From contig NZ_LJSD01000040.1 in the NCBI RefSeq assembly GCF_001303895.1, positions 1-64,000 on the forward strand: DNA of 64,000 nucleotides, written 5' to 3'. The stretch comes from Mesorhizobium sp. 1M-11. Lineage in GTDB: Bacteria > Pseudomonadota > Alphaproteobacteria > Rhizobiales > Rhizobiaceae. A program made the position numbers and the translations under genes. Below are positions 40,809-50,478 of the stretch, piece after piece. The notes below the pieces were generated by a model. It worked only from the letters and a program-made list of their open reading frames with translations, had not been told where the DNA came from and did no database searches. Each line of letters starts with the position of its first letter. The first letter of the stretch is position 1.

Positions 40809-41720
40809 TTATGCGGCGGATTTGATCCCTTCGTCCAGCAACCAGCTTCGGAGCATGGCCACCTCCGGTCGCGCCAGGCTGGCCTCCGGGGTCATCATCA
40901 CATAGGGCTGGCGGATCGGCAGCGAGATGCCGAAAGCGTCGACCAGGCGCCCGCCTTCCAATTCCTGCTCGACCATGAAATCCGGCACAAGCGCAAATCC
41001 AGCGCCTGCGTTGCAGGCCTCGATCGCCAGATGCACCAGGTTGAAGGAAAGCGTCGAGCGTAATTCGAGATGGCCGAAGCCGGTGGCGGAAAACCAAGCC
41101 TCCCAACCTTCGTCGTGCCAACCGGGTTCGGCAAAATCCACCTTGATCAATGGCCGCGACAGCAGATCGGCAGGCGTCGGGGCCGGCGGCAAGGTGGCGA
41201 TAAGTTGGGGGGAGGCGACGACAACCAATCGCCCGCCGATCAGCGTGTCCTGCCGGACGCCGGGGATGGTGCCCCGGCCATGGTAGATCGCGAGATCGGG
41301 GTCGCGCTCATTGGCATTCCATCGATGCGGCAGCGCCTGCACGGTGATCTGGATGTCGGGATGCAAAGCGCGGAATTTGCCAATGCGCGGTGCCAGCCAC
41401 TTGGAGGCCAGTGAGAACTGGCAGCGTATCGTGACGCTGCTCGTTCCGCCCGGCGCGCGGGCGGCAACAGCCGCGGATGTGATCTGGTCGAAAATCGCGC
41501 CCAGCCGAGTCGCAAAGACTCGGCCTGTCTCGGTAAGGCGAACGCCATTCGCCCGCCGTTCGAACAGCGGGTCGCCGACCCAGTCCTCCAGCTGCTTCAT
41601 CTGGTGGCTGATTGCGCCCGGCGTGACGCCGAGTTCTCCGCCGGCGCGCGCGAAACTCAAATGACGCGCCGCGGCCTCGAACGCACGCAGGGCAGGGAGC
41701 GGTGGCAGATGCCGAGACAC
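40809..41720 (-). CDS. LysR-type regulator, GcvA-like
   Basis: The product is 303 residues. The opening HLPPLPALRAFEAAARHLSFARAGGELGVTPGAISHQMKQLEDW is typical of the GcvA/AmpR branch, followed by an effector-binding domain. It is divergent from the M20 hydrolase gene across a 91-base gap. In that gap AACC (41747-41750) and GGTT (41763-41766) form an AT-rich inverted repeat that could be its site. It probably controls the M20 gene and the downstream amino-acid importer. Confidence 0.9.
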   Translation of the reverse strand: MSRHLPPLPALRAFEAAARHLSFARAGGELGVTPGAISHQMKQLEDWVGDPLFERRANGVRLTETGRVFATRLGAIFDQITSAAVAARAPGGTSSVTIRCQFSLASKWLAPRIGKFRALHPDIQITVQALPHRWNANERDPDLAIYHGRGTIPGVRQDTLIGGRLVVVASPQLIATLPPAPTPADLLSRPLIKVDFAEPGWHDEGWEAWFSATGFGHLELRSTLSFNLVHLAIEACNAGAGFALVPDFMVEQELEGGRLVDAFGISLPIRQPYVMMTPEASLARPEVAMLRSWLLDEGIKSAA

Positions 41721-41811
41721 GACAGAGGCTTAATCCAATTGAGGCTAACCGAGAAATATTTTGGTTTGCTCGCATAATCTTCGGCATGACATCGTTCTGT
41801 CAAGAATTCGA

Positions 41812-43218
41812 ATGAGCAGGATTATGTCTCGGAATCAAACCATCGCCCTTGCCACGTCCTTTGCCTCCGACGGCCGTTTCCTGTCAGATCTGCAGCGTCG
41901 CGTTGCCATCGCCACCGAAAGCCAGAATCCAGAGCGGCGTCCCGAATGCTATCGCTACCTCAATGAAATCAACGCCGATTTCGACCGGCTCGGCTTTACC
42001 GGTGAGGTGGTCGACAATCCGGATCCGGCCGGCGGTCCGCTGCTGATTGCGCGGCGCATCGAATCCGCTGATCTGCCGACACTCCTTGTCTATGGCCATG
42101 GCGACGTCGTCGCGGGCATGGAAGGTTCCTGGTCGAATGACCGCGACCCCTGGCAGGTGAAGGTCGAGGGTGAGCGCATCTATGGTCGTGGCACTGCCGA
42201 CAACAAGGGCCAGCACACCATCGTCATGCTCGCGCTGGAGGCTGTGCTGGCAACCCGTGGCAAGTTGGGTTTCAACACGGTCGCACTGATCGAGACCTCC
42301 GAGGAAACAGGTTCGGCGGGGCTTCGCGAGATCTGTGCCGACCACCGTTCCAAACTGCGGGCCGACTGGCTGATTGCGTCCGACGGCCCACGCCTTGCAC
42401 AGCATCGCCCGACGCTGGATGGCGGAACGCGCGGAACCGCCGACTTCGACCTGGTCTGTGACCTGCGACCCGGTGCGCATCACTCCGGCAATTGGGGCGG
42501 CCTGATCGCCAATCCGGCGGTCATCCTTGCCAACGCGATCGCGGCTCTCGTCTCGGCGAACGGCCGCATCAATGTCCGCGGTATCCTGCCCAGCGAAATC
42601 CCGCAGAGCGTTCGAACCGCTTTGGCCAAGATCGAGCTCGAGACCGAAGAGAATGGTCCCGAACTCAATCCTTGGTGGGGCGAACCTGGCTTGACGCCGT
42701 CCGAGCGGGTGTTTGGCTGGACGGCGCTCGAAGTCCTGGCGATGACGTCGGGAAGACCCGAGCAGCCGATCAATGCGATCCCGCCGCATGCCCGCGCCCG
42801 CATGCAGATCCGCTATACGGTCGATGTCGATCCTGCCGCCTTCTTTCCCGCCATTCGTGCCTTCCTGGACGAGAACGGCTTCCACAATGTGGCGATCGAA
42901 CCTATGGCACAGGAATCGGAATGGGGCGCGACCCGCCTCGATCCGGAACATCCATTGATGCTTTGGGCCGCGGCTTCGGTCGAGAAAACGACCGGGATCG
43001 AGCCAACCATCCTGCCGAATGCGGGTGGTTCGCTGCCGAACGACTGTTTCGCCGACATCCTCGGCATGCCGACGATCTGGGTGCCGCATTCCTATTCCGG
43101 GTGCTCGCAGCATGCCCCGGACGAGCACCTGCTGCAGCCCCTGGTCAAAGAGGGGCTCGCCATCATGGCTGGGTTGTTCTGGGACCTTGGTGCCGAAGGG
43201 CGACCGGATCGTCTCTGA
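41812..43218 (+). CDS. M20-family metallo-hydrolase (ArgE/DapE/dipeptidase type)
   Basis: The product is 468 residues; ATG 41812 or 41824 are both possible. The zinc-site motifs of M20 are intact: YGHGDVVAG (His/Asp), RGTADNKGQ (bridging Asp), ETSEETGSAG (Glu-Glu) and a C-terminal His in VPHSYSGCSQHAPDE. Members cleave N-acyl amino acids or dipeptides in the cytosol. It heads a run with a polar-amino-acid ABC importer 30 bases downstream, so it may release free amino acids from the imported conjugate. Confidence 0.9.
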   Translation: MSRIMSRNQTIALATSFASDGRFLSDLQRRVAIATESQNPERRPECYRYLNEINADFDRLGFTGEVVDNPDPAGGPLLIARRIESADLPTLLVYGHGDVVAGMEGSWSNDRDPWQVKVEGERIYGRGTADNKGQHTIVMLALEAVLATRGKLGFNTVALIETSEETGSAGLREICADHRSKLRADWLIASDGPRLAQHRPTLDGGTRGTADFDLVCDLRPGAHHSGNWGGLIANPAVILANAIAALVSANGRINVRGILPSEIPQSVRTALAKIELETEENGPELNPWWGEPGLTPSERVFGWTALEVLAMTSGRPEQPINAIPPHARARMQIRYTVDVDPAAFFPAIRAFLDENGFHNVAIEPMAQESEWGATRLDPEHPLMLWAAASVEKTTGIEPTILPNAGGSLPNDCFADILGMPTIWVPHSYSGCSQHAPDEHLLQPLVKEGLAIMAGLFWDLGAEGRPDRL

Positions 43219-43248
43219 TAAACGAACAAAGAACAGGGGAGGGAATTC

Positions 43249-44079
43249 ATGCAGAAGACAATCAGGAGCCTGTTGTCGGCTCTCGTGCTCGGTGCAATGC
43301 TGTGTGGACCGGCGATGGCGCAAGATCAGGCGGAAGTGCGCATCGGCACCGATGGCGGCTACCTGCCATGGACGTCAACGACGCCGTCCGGCGAGCTCAC
43401 GGGTTTCGAAATCGACCTTGCCAAGCAGGTCTGCGATCGCATGAAGCGCAGCTGCCGCTTCACCGCCCAGCCTTGGGAAGGACAGGTTCCGGCGCTCGAA
43501 CAGGGCAAGTACGATATCCTTGTCGGCGGTATCGCCATCACGCCGGAGCGCGAGAAGCGTCTGGCTTTCACCCAGAGCTACGCCAACCTGCCGATCAATT
43601 TCGCCGCGGCGAAAACCTCCAGCCTGAACGGCAAAGCAAACTGGCGGGAGCTGAAGGCCGCACTTGCCGGCAAGACGATCGGCGTGCAATCGGGTACCCA
43701 AAGCCAGAAGTTCGTGGACAACGAACTGAAGGGTGAGGTGACGGTCCGGCTCTACGACAACCAGGACAGCCTCAATCTCGATCTGCTGGCTGGCCGGATC
43801 GATGCGGCTCTCGCTGGGCGTTCCCCATGGATCGCCTTGACACGCTCGCAGCAGGGCGAACCGATCGAAATTCTTTCCCCTGATATCGACTTCGATGAGT
43901 TCAACTATCTCGGTGTCGGTGTGGGCGGGTTGATGCGCAAGAATGAGGAAGATCTGCGCAAGGCGTGGGACGCGGCCTTGTGCGATCTGAAAACATCGGG
44001 CGAGCTGAAGAGCATTTCGGAGAAGTGGTTCGGTTTCGATGTTTCCACCAAGCCGGATGCCAAGGTCTGCGGGGCCTGA
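43249..44079 (+). CDS. Polar amino acid ABC substrate-binding protein
   Basis: The product is 276 residues with signal peptide ending AMAQ and GGGGAGGG upstream of ATG 43249. It is of the type 2 family (VRIGTDGGYLPW, GFEIDLAKQVCDR, ILVGGIAITPEREKRLAFTQSY), which binds Lys/Arg/His/ornithine or opine-like ligands. Two permease genes follow at once, but the ATPase normally found with them is absent. Confidence 0.9.
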   Translation: MQKTIRSLLSALVLGAMLCGPAMAQDQAEVRIGTDGGYLPWTSTTPSGELTGFEIDLAKQVCDRMKRSCRFTAQPWEGQVPALEQGKYDILVGGIAITPEREKRLAFTQSYANLPINFAAAKTSSLNGKANWRELKAALAGKTIGVQSGTQSQKFVDNELKGEVTVRLYDNQDSLNLDLLAGRIDAALAGRSPWIALTRSQQGEPIEILSPDIDFDEFNYLGVGVGGLMRKNEEDLRKAWDAALCDLKTSGELKSISEKWFGFDVSTKPDAKVCGA

Positions 44080-44085
44080 CCTTGC

Positions 44086-44790
44086 ATGAACTCGACCGTC
44101 ATTGATCTGTTTGCCTGGGGCGGCGACGGTTGGACCAAGCCGCTGCTGACCGGCCTGGGCGTGACGATGGCATGCGCATGCATCGGCTATGCCCTGGGTG
44201 TGCTCCTTGGGCTTGCTGTGGCATTTGCCAAGCTGGGGCAGAATAGGTGGCTTGGCGCGGCGGCAACCCTCTACACGACGCTGTTGCGTGGCGTGCCGCC
44301 GCTGCTGGTGATCTTCCTGCTCTTCTTCGGCACGAATGGTGCGCTGATGTGGGTGGCGCGTGGGTTCGGCTATGCCGGCTACATCGAAGTGGATGCCTTC
44401 ACCGTCGGCGTGATGGCTGTGGCGTTCGTTTCGGCGGCCTACAGTTCGGAGGTGTTTCGCGGCGCTCATGCCGCGATCCCGGTCGGCCAGTTCGAAGCCT
44501 ATACGGCGCTTGGCCTGCGTCCGCTCGCCGGGCTTTGGACCGTTATCATCCCGCAGATGTTCAGGCTGGCGCTGCCGGGCCTCGGCAATGTCTGGATCAT
44601 GGCGATCAAGGAGACGACCCTGCTTTCGGTGATTTCGCTCGCCGAACTGATGCGGGTTGTGGGCGTTGCAGGACGCACGACCGGACAGCCCTTCATCTTC
44701 TACGGCATGGCAGCCATCATTTATCTGGTGCTGGTGGCGATTTCCTCGCGGGCATTCCATGTCATCGAAACCAGAATGCGCTGGGCCTGA
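44086..44790 (+). CDS. Amino acid ABC permease (HisQ/OccQ type)
   Basis: The product is 234 residues with five membrane helices and the EAA loop EAYTALGLRPLAGLWTVIIPQMFRLALPG. It resembles octopine/nopaline/histidine-type permeases. It starts six bases after the binding-protein gene and ends two bases before the second permease, so the three are co-transcribed. Confidence 0.9.
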   Translation: MNSTVIDLFAWGGDGWTKPLLTGLGVTMACACIGYALGVLLGLAVAFAKLGQNRWLGAAATLYTTLLRGVPPLLVIFLLFFGTNGALMWVARGFGYAGYIEVDAFTVGVMAVAFVSAAYSSEVFRGAHAAIPVGQFEAYTALGLRPLAGLWTVIIPQMFRLALPGLGNVWIMAIKETTLLSVISLAELMRVVGVAGRTTGQPFIFYGMAAIIYLVLVAISSRAFHVIETRMRWA

Positions 44791-44792
44791 TC

Positions 44793-45554
44793 ATGGACCT
44801 CGAAACCGCTCTCCATGTCGCAAGTGAGCTCGCCGGGGCGATCTGGGTCACCCTGGCGCTTGCGGCTGTGACCCTTCCCCTGGGCCTGATCCTTGCCGGC
44901 CTGGCCACCTGGGCAAGGCGTTCGCGCCATCGTGCTCTCCGAGGCGTCGCATCGGCCTATGTGCTGGCTTTCCGTTCCATACCGCTGCTGGTGCAGATAT
45001 TCGTTCTCTATTATGGCCTCAGTCAGTTCGCCTGGCTGCGCGCCAGCCCGGTGTGGATCGTGCTCAAGGATCCATTTGCCTGCGCGGTGATCGCAATGAG
45101 CGTTTGCGCCGGCGCCTATACGGCGGAGGTGATGCGCGGCGGTCTTGCCGCCGTGCCTCAGGGAGCAATCGAAGCAGCCCGGGCGCTCGGCCTGTCGAGG
45201 TTCAAGACCTTCCTGCTCGTGACGATGCCGATCGCGATACGCCGCGCTCTTCCGGCCTACAGCAACGAGATCGTCGTCACGTTGAAGTCGACCTCGCTCG
45301 CCTGCACGATCACGGTGATGGAACTGACCGGCGTCGCCAAGGATCTGATGAGCCAGACCTTCGCGGTGATCGAAGTGTTCTGCATGGTGGCGCTTATCTA
45401 CCTGATCATCAACATGGTGCTGATCTTCCTCCTGCGCCTTGTCGAGCGGCTGCTGACACCGCCCTATCAACGCAAGCCGATGCTTGCGGGTGCGCGCCGG
45501 GTCGTGTCGGCTGCAAAATGGCGGTCTATCGGAGCGGCATCGCAAAAGGGCTAA
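44793..45554 (+). CDS. Amino acid ABC permease (HisM/OccM type)
   Basis: The product is 253 residues starting at ATG 44793; open sequence upstream belongs to the preceding gene in another frame. EAA loop: EAARALGLSRFKTFLLVTMPIAIRRALPA. With the previous permease it forms the heterodimeric channel. The gap to the AraC gene (231 bases) contains no ATPase, so the importer must borrow an ATP-binding subunit. Confidence 0.9.
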   Translation: MDLETALHVASELAGAIWVTLALAAVTLPLGLILAGLATWARRSRHRALRGVASAYVLAFRSIPLLVQIFVLYYGLSQFAWLRASPVWIVLKDPFACAVIAMSVCAGAYTAEVMRGGLAAVPQGAIEAARALGLSRFKTFLLVTMPIAIRRALPAYSNEIVVTLKSTSLACTITVMELTGVAKDLMSQTFAVIEVFCMVALIYLIINMVLIFLLRLVERLLTPPYQRKPMLAGARRVVSAAKWRSIGAASQKG

Positions 45555-45739
45555 GGCAGCAGGGTGGCTCTTCCGCACCGACGGAGGCAGTTCGAAAATA
45601 TTTGTCGTTTCCAGGGTCAATCGTCGGTGGATTTGGAGCGTTCACGAGCGCCGTAATCCATCACTGCCCTGTCATGGATAGCGCTGTTTCGATATATGCC
45701 CCAAGCCAGCTCCGCGCTTGTTGCCCGTTTCAAAATATG

Positions 45740-45759
45740 TTACTTAACATGCTAAGTTA
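45740..45759. promoter_or_regulatory. Imperfect palindrome before the AraC-type gene
   Basis: Eight of ten positions pair across the 20-base stretch; core arms ACTTA and TAAGT. It lies 26 bases ahead of the TTG start of the regulator, in an AT-rich patch, so it could be an autoregulatory or promoter element. Confidence 0.4.
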
Positions 45760-45785
45760 TCTGTCGACATTGGCGTGAGGCAGCG

Positions 45786-46772
45786 TTGGAACTGTTGAGC
45801 TCTGCGGGTTTGCTCCACAAGGACCGGATACGGACGCCGTTCAGCCGCTGGGTCGATGATCTCCACTCCACCTGCGGCAGTTTCCGTCCTCGTGCGATGG
45901 ATACGAGCCTCGATATCCGCGGTGAGGCCCGGCGTATCAATGCCTGCGGCATGGAATTTTCGCACATCTCCAACGACCTCGATCGTGTCGACCACGATTG
46001 GGACGATGTCCGGCGCGACGCCATTGAACAGCTTTTCCTGCTCGTACAGCTCGAAGGCTCCTGCGGCGTAGAACACGACGGCCGGCAAAGCGCCTTGAAC
46101 GTGGGCGATTGCATTCTGGTCGATTCCACCAAGCCGACGACGTTCCATTTCGGCGGCAAGTTCAGCAACCACCTGTCGCTCAACCTGCCCCGGCAGCTCA
46201 TCTATTTCCACGGCGGCGACAAGCTCGATGTGGCGCGTACGCTGGAAGCCGCCGATCCGATGGCTATCACGCTGCGAGCGCTCTTGGCCAAGGTGCTTAC
46301 GATACCCGACAGCGATGTCCATGCGGCGAACCTGCGCCAATTGATGCTCGACGCGACCCGGCAAGCCTTCGTGTCCGATGTGCACAGCGCGCTCTCGTTC
46401 GATTCGCTCGGCGAACTGGCCTCCAGGCGACTGCAGATGATCGATGTCCTTATCGACCAGCATCTGACCAGCCCCCATCTTTCCGCGCAATGGCTGGCAA
46501 GACGCGTGGGCGTATCGATGCGGGTGCTGCAGCTCCACTTTCGCGATCTAGGCATGACCTGTACGACCTTCATCCGCGACAAACGCCTGCGTTTCGCGCG
46601 CGAGAAGATCAAGCAGCTGCATTATCAGCACGGCTCGCAGACCATTGCGGATGTGGCCTATTCCGTGGGCTTCAACGATCTTTCCTACTTCAATCGCTGT
46701 TTCAAAGAGCTGTTTGCCTACGCGCCCAGCGAGCTTTTGAAGTCTGCGCCGCATAGAAAAAGAGTACATTAA
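45786..46772 (+). CDS. AraC-family regulator (FeaR-like)
   Basis: The product is 328 residues. The start is TTG 45786; the first ATG in frame would remove 37 residues that include a typical FeaR N-terminus (F..WVDDLHSTCG.F). An AraC-binding-like sensor domain (about 30-210) precedes two C-terminal helix-turn-helix motifs (LSAQWLARRVGVSMRVLQLHF and IADVAYSVGFNDLSYFNRCFKELF). Such regulators activate amine or amino acid catabolism. It sits between an amino-acid importer and a peptide importer and could serve either. Confidence 0.85.
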   Translation: MELLSSAGLLHKDRIRTPFSRWVDDLHSTCGSFRPRAMDTSLDIRGEARRINACGMEFSHISNDLDRVDHDWDDVRRDAIEQLFLLVQLEGSCGVEHDGRQSALNVGDCILVDSTKPTTFHFGGKFSNHLSLNLPRQLIYFHGGDKLDVARTLEAADPMAITLRALLAKVLTIPDSDVHAANLRQLMLDATRQAFVSDVHSALSFDSLGELASRRLQMIDVLIDQHLTSPHLSAQWLARRVGVSMRVLQLHFRDLGMTCTTFIRDKRLRFAREKIKQLHYQHGSQTIADVAYSVGFNDLSYFNRCFKELFAYAPSELLKSAPHRKRVH

Positions 46773-47078
46773 CGCCGGCTCGCGCAATGCGTGTTCATCG
46801 AGCTGCATAAGTGCAGCTTGAGCCGCAGCGAAATCGCTGTGGTGCCATCATTTGATTTTCCAGCAAGTTTTTCAATGGGATAGGCAAGATCCGGCGGATC
46901 TTGCCGTCCGAAGCCTTTGATGGCGATTTTACGCTCGAGCCCATTCCGGGTTTCGTTTCGCTCCAAGACAGGGCCTCGCGACGGGTGTTGGTTGTGTGGG
47001 TACGGCCGCCAAAGAAGGACCCGCACGAAGGTCGAGGCAGGGGCGCGTGCCGTTACATCTGGAGGAGAAACCACGGCT
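46773..47078. other. 306-base intergenic region with two hairpins, no gene seen
   Basis: No credible coding frame is visible. It holds a 7-bp hairpin (AGCTGCA-TAAG-TGCAGCT, 46801-46818), a perfect 10-bp hairpin at 46883-46905, and at its end a strong ribosome-binding site (GGAGGAG) for the peptide-importer binding protein. Neither hairpin has a T-run. The region probably contains the promoter of the peptide importer operon. Confidence 0.6.
46883..46905. repeat. Perfect 10-bp inverted repeat
   Basis: Arms GGCAAGATCC and GGATCTTGCC with loop GGC. It is about 110 bases after the AraC stop and 174 bases before the binding-protein start. It may be an operator or a transcript-stabilising hairpin; no T-run follows. 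Confidence 0.45.
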
Positions 47079-48569
47079 ATGATTCCGGTGAAATTCAATC
47101 GCGCTCTCGCGGTCGCAGTGCTGACCGCCGCGACAGCTCTGGCGACCCATACATTTGCGCAGGAGCTCGTGCTCGGCGTCATCGGCAACAGCAAGGACCA
47201 GGTGCAGCCCTATACGCCGACCAGCTCGGCGTCTGCCGGCTCACTGTACGGCCAGCTCTATGAAGGGCTGACCGGTTATGATTCCAAGGGCGCTGTGGTG
47301 ATGCAACTCGCCGAGTCCATGACGCCGAACGCCGCCCTGGATGTCTGGACCGTCAAGTTGCGCCCGAACGTCAAGCGCCATGACGGCAAGCCGTTCACAG
47401 CCGACGACGCGATCGCCAGCATCAAATACATGATGGACCCGGCGAATAACTTTGTCGTTTCCAGCCAGATCGACTTCGTGGATCCCGCCAAGATACGCAA
47501 GGTCGATGACCTGACGATGGAGTTCACCCTCAAGCGTCCGTTCGGCCTCTTCGCCAATGCTTTCGCCGACAATGATTTCAAGATGCGCGCCATCGCCGTC
47601 GACGGTTCGGTGACCGGCACGGGACCGTTCAAGCTGGACTCCTTCACGCCTGGCCAGGAAGCCAAGCTGACCCGGTTCGACGACTATTGGGGTGAGAAGC
47701 CCGGCTTCGACAAGCTCCGCATCATCGGCTTCCGGGACCAGCAGGCAGTCACCAACGCCTTGCGTGGCGGTCAGATCGACGTCGCCTATTCCGTGCCCTA
47801 CACCGATGTCCCAGCGCTGACCAAAGACCCCAAACTGAAGACCGTGGTCAGCGGTACGACAACCTATCCGATGCTGGCCGTACGGGTGGACACGCCGCCA
47901 TTCAACGACCAGAAGGTTCTGGAAGCGCTCAAGCTGGTGGTCGACCGCCAGCAGATCGTCGACAATGCATTCGGCGGGTTTGGCACGATTGCCAACGATT
48001 ATCTCGGCAACAACACGGCTTGCCCGGCGCCTTCCGAGCCGCAGCGCACGCAGGACATCGCCAAGGCGAAGCAGTTGCTGGCAGAAGCTGGCAAAAGCAA
48101 CCTCAAGCTCGAGATGGTGACCGACGGCGCCTATGCGGGCATGATGGAAATGGCGCAGCTCTATGCGCAGCAGGCCGCGCAGGCGGGCATTGCCATCAAG
48201 GTACGCCGGCTGGATCCGGCCACCTTCCTCAATCGCTGGCGCGAATGGCCGTTTCTGATCAGCCTGACCAGTGGGCCGTATGAAACCGCCACGCTCGCGG
48301 CGCTGTTGCCGGAGCAGGGCGAGAATGCCACGCATTTCGACGACGCCGAATACAACGACCTCGCCAAGAAGCTGCAGAGCACCAGCGATCTGGCCGAGCA
48401 ATGCAAGCTGATCACGCAGTTGCAGGCGATCGAATACAAGCGCAGCGGCCACATCGTCGCTGCCTATCCCGAGAACATCACCGTCTACCGGGATACGGTC
48501 AGCGGGCTGAAGCCGGATATCTACGGCCGTACCGCGATCCGGTTCGGTGGCGTCACCGTCAACAAGTGA
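47079..48569 (+). CDS. Peptide/opine-type ABC substrate-binding protein (family 5)
   Basis: The product is 496 residues. ATG 47079 follows GGAGGAG and gives a signal peptide ending at THTFAQ. It matches the DppA/OppA-like class (WTVKLRPNVKRHDGKPFTADD, GTGPFKLDSFTPGQEAKLTRFDDYW), which binds peptides, opines, glutathione or sugars. It heads a five-gene operon with two permeases, a fused ATPase and a cupin. Confidence 0.93.
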   Translation: MIPVKFNRALAVAVLTAATALATHTFAQELVLGVIGNSKDQVQPYTPTSSASAGSLYGQLYEGLTGYDSKGAVVMQLAESMTPNAALDVWTVKLRPNVKRHDGKPFTADDAIASIKYMMDPANNFVVSSQIDFVDPAKIRKVDDLTMEFTLKRPFGLFANAFADNDFKMRAIAVDGSVTGTGPFKLDSFTPGQEAKLTRFDDYWGEKPGFDKLRIIGFRDQQAVTNALRGGQIDVAYSVPYTDVPALTKDPKLKTVVSGTTTYPMLAVRVDTPPFNDQKVLEALKLVVDRQQIVDNAFGGFGTIANDYLGNNTACPAPSEPQRTQDIAKAKQLLAEAGKSNLKLEMVTDGAYAGMMEMAQLYAQQAAQAGIAIKVRRLDPATFLNRWREWPFLISLTSGPYETATLAALLPEQGENATHFDDAEYNDLAKKLQSTSDLAEQCKLITQLQAIEYKRSGHIVAAYPENITVYRDTVSGLKPDIYGRTAIRFGGVTVNK

Positions 48570-48598
48570 CGCGATCGTACTGCGGGGAAGAGCGTTCG

Positions 48599-49603
48599 AT
48601 GACAGTCGAAAACCAGAGCGACAACGCAACAATCGGGGTTTTCTCCCGGCTGCAGCCATTGCTTGCAAGGGTATCGCAAGGCGCTATGACCCTGCTTGCC
48701 GTGTCATTGTTGATCTTCCTCGCTGCGCGGGCCTTGCCCGGCGATGTCGCCAACATGATCCTCGGTCAAAGCGCAACGCAGGAGCAACTGGACCTGCTGC
48801 GTACCCAGCTTGGTCTCGACCAGCCGCTATGGTGGCAATACCTCGTCTGGCTGGGGGGCATTCTGCGCGGCGACTGGGGAACGTCGCTTTCCAACGGGCA
48901 GCCGGTGGCGGACCTGCTCGCGCTCGGGGTTCGCAATTCCGCGACGCTGAGCGGGGTCGCGCTCGCGATCATGCTGCCGTTGTCGCTGCTCGTCGGAGTG
49001 ATAGCCGCCCAGTTTCGCGACGGGTTCGTCGACAAGGTTTTTCTCGGCATGTCGATGGTCGCCAATGCCGTTCCCGACTTCGTCACAGGGACGGTGCTGG
49101 TAGCACTTTTCGCAACAACGGTGCTGCACGTGCTGCCGGCGGTCTCGTTCATCCCACCGGGAGATTCGCCGTTTTCCTACCCCGATGCGCTGGTGTTGCC
49201 GGCGACCACGGTGATCATTCCGGGCGTGATGTATCTCGCCAGGCTGGTGCGGGTCGCCGTCATCGACGTGATGGCGACAGAGTACATCCAGACCGCGGAG
49301 CTGAAAGGCCTGTCGCCGAGCCGGATCCTGTTTCGGCACGCCTTGCCGAATGCGGTCGCTCCGATCATCCCGGCCGCCAGCCTTGTGGCGGCCTTCACCG
49401 TCGGCGGCGTGGTCGTTGTGGAATATCTGTTCGCCTATCCCGGCGTCGGCAGTGCCCTGGTCGACGCCGTCACCAACCGTGACCTGCCGGTCATCCAGGC
49501 CAATGTCCTGGTGATCGCCTCAGCCTATTTCATCTTCAACCTCATCGCCGACTCGCTTGCCCAACGGGACGAGACGGCGGGCCAAAGGCCTTCCAAGACG
49601 TGA
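48599..49603 (+). CDS. Peptide-type ABC permease (DppB-like)
   Basis: The product is 334 residues; ATG 48599 after GGGGAAGAG. It has six membrane helices and the family segments RALPGDVANMILGQSATQEQLD and EYIQTAELKGLSPSRILFRHALPNAVAPI (EAA loop). It forms the channel with the DppC-like protein and shares four bases with its start codon (GTGA). Confidence 0.93.
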   Translation: MTVENQSDNATIGVFSRLQPLLARVSQGAMTLLAVSLLIFLAARALPGDVANMILGQSATQEQLDLLRTQLGLDQPLWWQYLVWLGGILRGDWGTSLSNGQPVADLLALGVRNSATLSGVALAIMLPLSLLVGVIAAQFRDGFVDKVFLGMSMVANAVPDFVTGTVLVALFATTVLHVLPAVSFIPPGDSPFSYPDALVLPATTVIIPGVMYLARLVRVAVIDVMATEYIQTAELKGLSPSRILFRHALPNAVAPIIPAASLVAAFTVGGVVVVEYLFAYPGVGSALVDAVTNRDLPVIQANVLVIASAYFIFNLIADSLAQRDETAGQRPSKT

Positions 49604-50478
49604 GTACCGACGTGGAAATGACGCTGCATCAAAGGGTTCGCCAACGCCCAGCCAGTGGCTGGTGGCGACTCTGGGCGTCCACCCAGGTTCGCTGGGGTGT
49701 GATCCTGCTGGTCGCCATGACCGCGCTGGTCGTCGTTGGCCCTTTCCTGGCGCCCTATGATCCGGCCGCGCCCGTGGGCAAACCCTATGACGCGCCGTCG
49801 GCCTCAGCCTGGCTCGGTACCGACAATCTCGGCCGCGATGTTCTGTCCCGCGTGCTTTCAGGCGGGGTCTATCTGGCCTGGATGGCTCCGGTTTCAGCGC
49901 TGCTCAGCGTCGTGATCGGCGCCGCCGTCGCTTTGGTGACCGCCTATTATCGCGGCTGGACCGATCTTGTGCTGATGCGGTCGCTGGATGTCCTGCTCGC
50001 CTTTCCGGGAATTCTTCTGACGCTTCTGTGCGTTTCGGTGTTCGGGCCGCAGCCTGTCCTGCTGGTGGGGCTGGTCGTACTGACCCTGATGCCAGGCGTC
50101 GCCCGCGTGATCCGTGGCGCGGCTCTTCCGCTTCTCGACCGCGAATATGTGCTGTGGGCCAAGGCCGTCGGCACGCCGGGGCCGGTGATCATCCTGCGCG
50201 AACTCCTGCCGAACGTCTCTTCACCGCTGCTGGTCGAACTGGGTCTCAGGCTGAGCTGGTCGGTCGGCATTCTCTCCTCGATGAGCTTCATCGGCTACGG
50301 CATCCAGCCGCCGGCGGCCGATTGGGGTCTGATGGTCAGTGAGAACGGCACCGGCCTCGGCACTCAGCCCTTTGCCGTACTCGCGCCGATCCTGATGATC
50401 GTCCTCTACACAATCGGCGGCGGTCTGATCGCCGAAGGCGCTGCGCGGGTGATGGCCCGGACGGAAGGCAAGGCATGA
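49600..50478 (+). CDS. Peptide-type ABC permease (DppC-like)
   Basis: The product is 292 residues from GTG 49600. It shows the DppC features LGTDNLGRDVLSRVLSGG and the EAA loop EYVLWAKAVGTPGPVIILRELLPN. Six hydrophobic segments are present. It partners DppB-like 48599 and overlaps the ATPase gene by four bases. Confidence 0.93.
   Translation: MSTDVEMTLHQRVRQRPASGWWRLWASTQVRWGVILLVAMTALVVVGPFLAPYDPAAPVGKPYDAPSASAWLGTDNLGRDVLSRVLSGGVYLAWMAPVSALLSVVIGAAVALVTAYYRGWTDLVLMRSLDVLLAFPGILLTLLCVSVFGPQPVLLVGLVVLTLMPGVARVIRGAALPLLDREYVLWAKAVGTPGPVIILRELLPNVSSPLLVELGLRLSWSVGILSSMSFIGYGIQPPAADWGLMVSENGTGLGTQPFAVLAPILMIVLYTIGGGLIAEGAARVMARTEGKA

Noticed and set aside
46883..46905. Rho-independent terminator of the AraC gene
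   Set aside because: The stem is perfect but no T-run follows on either strand; listed only as an inverted repeat.
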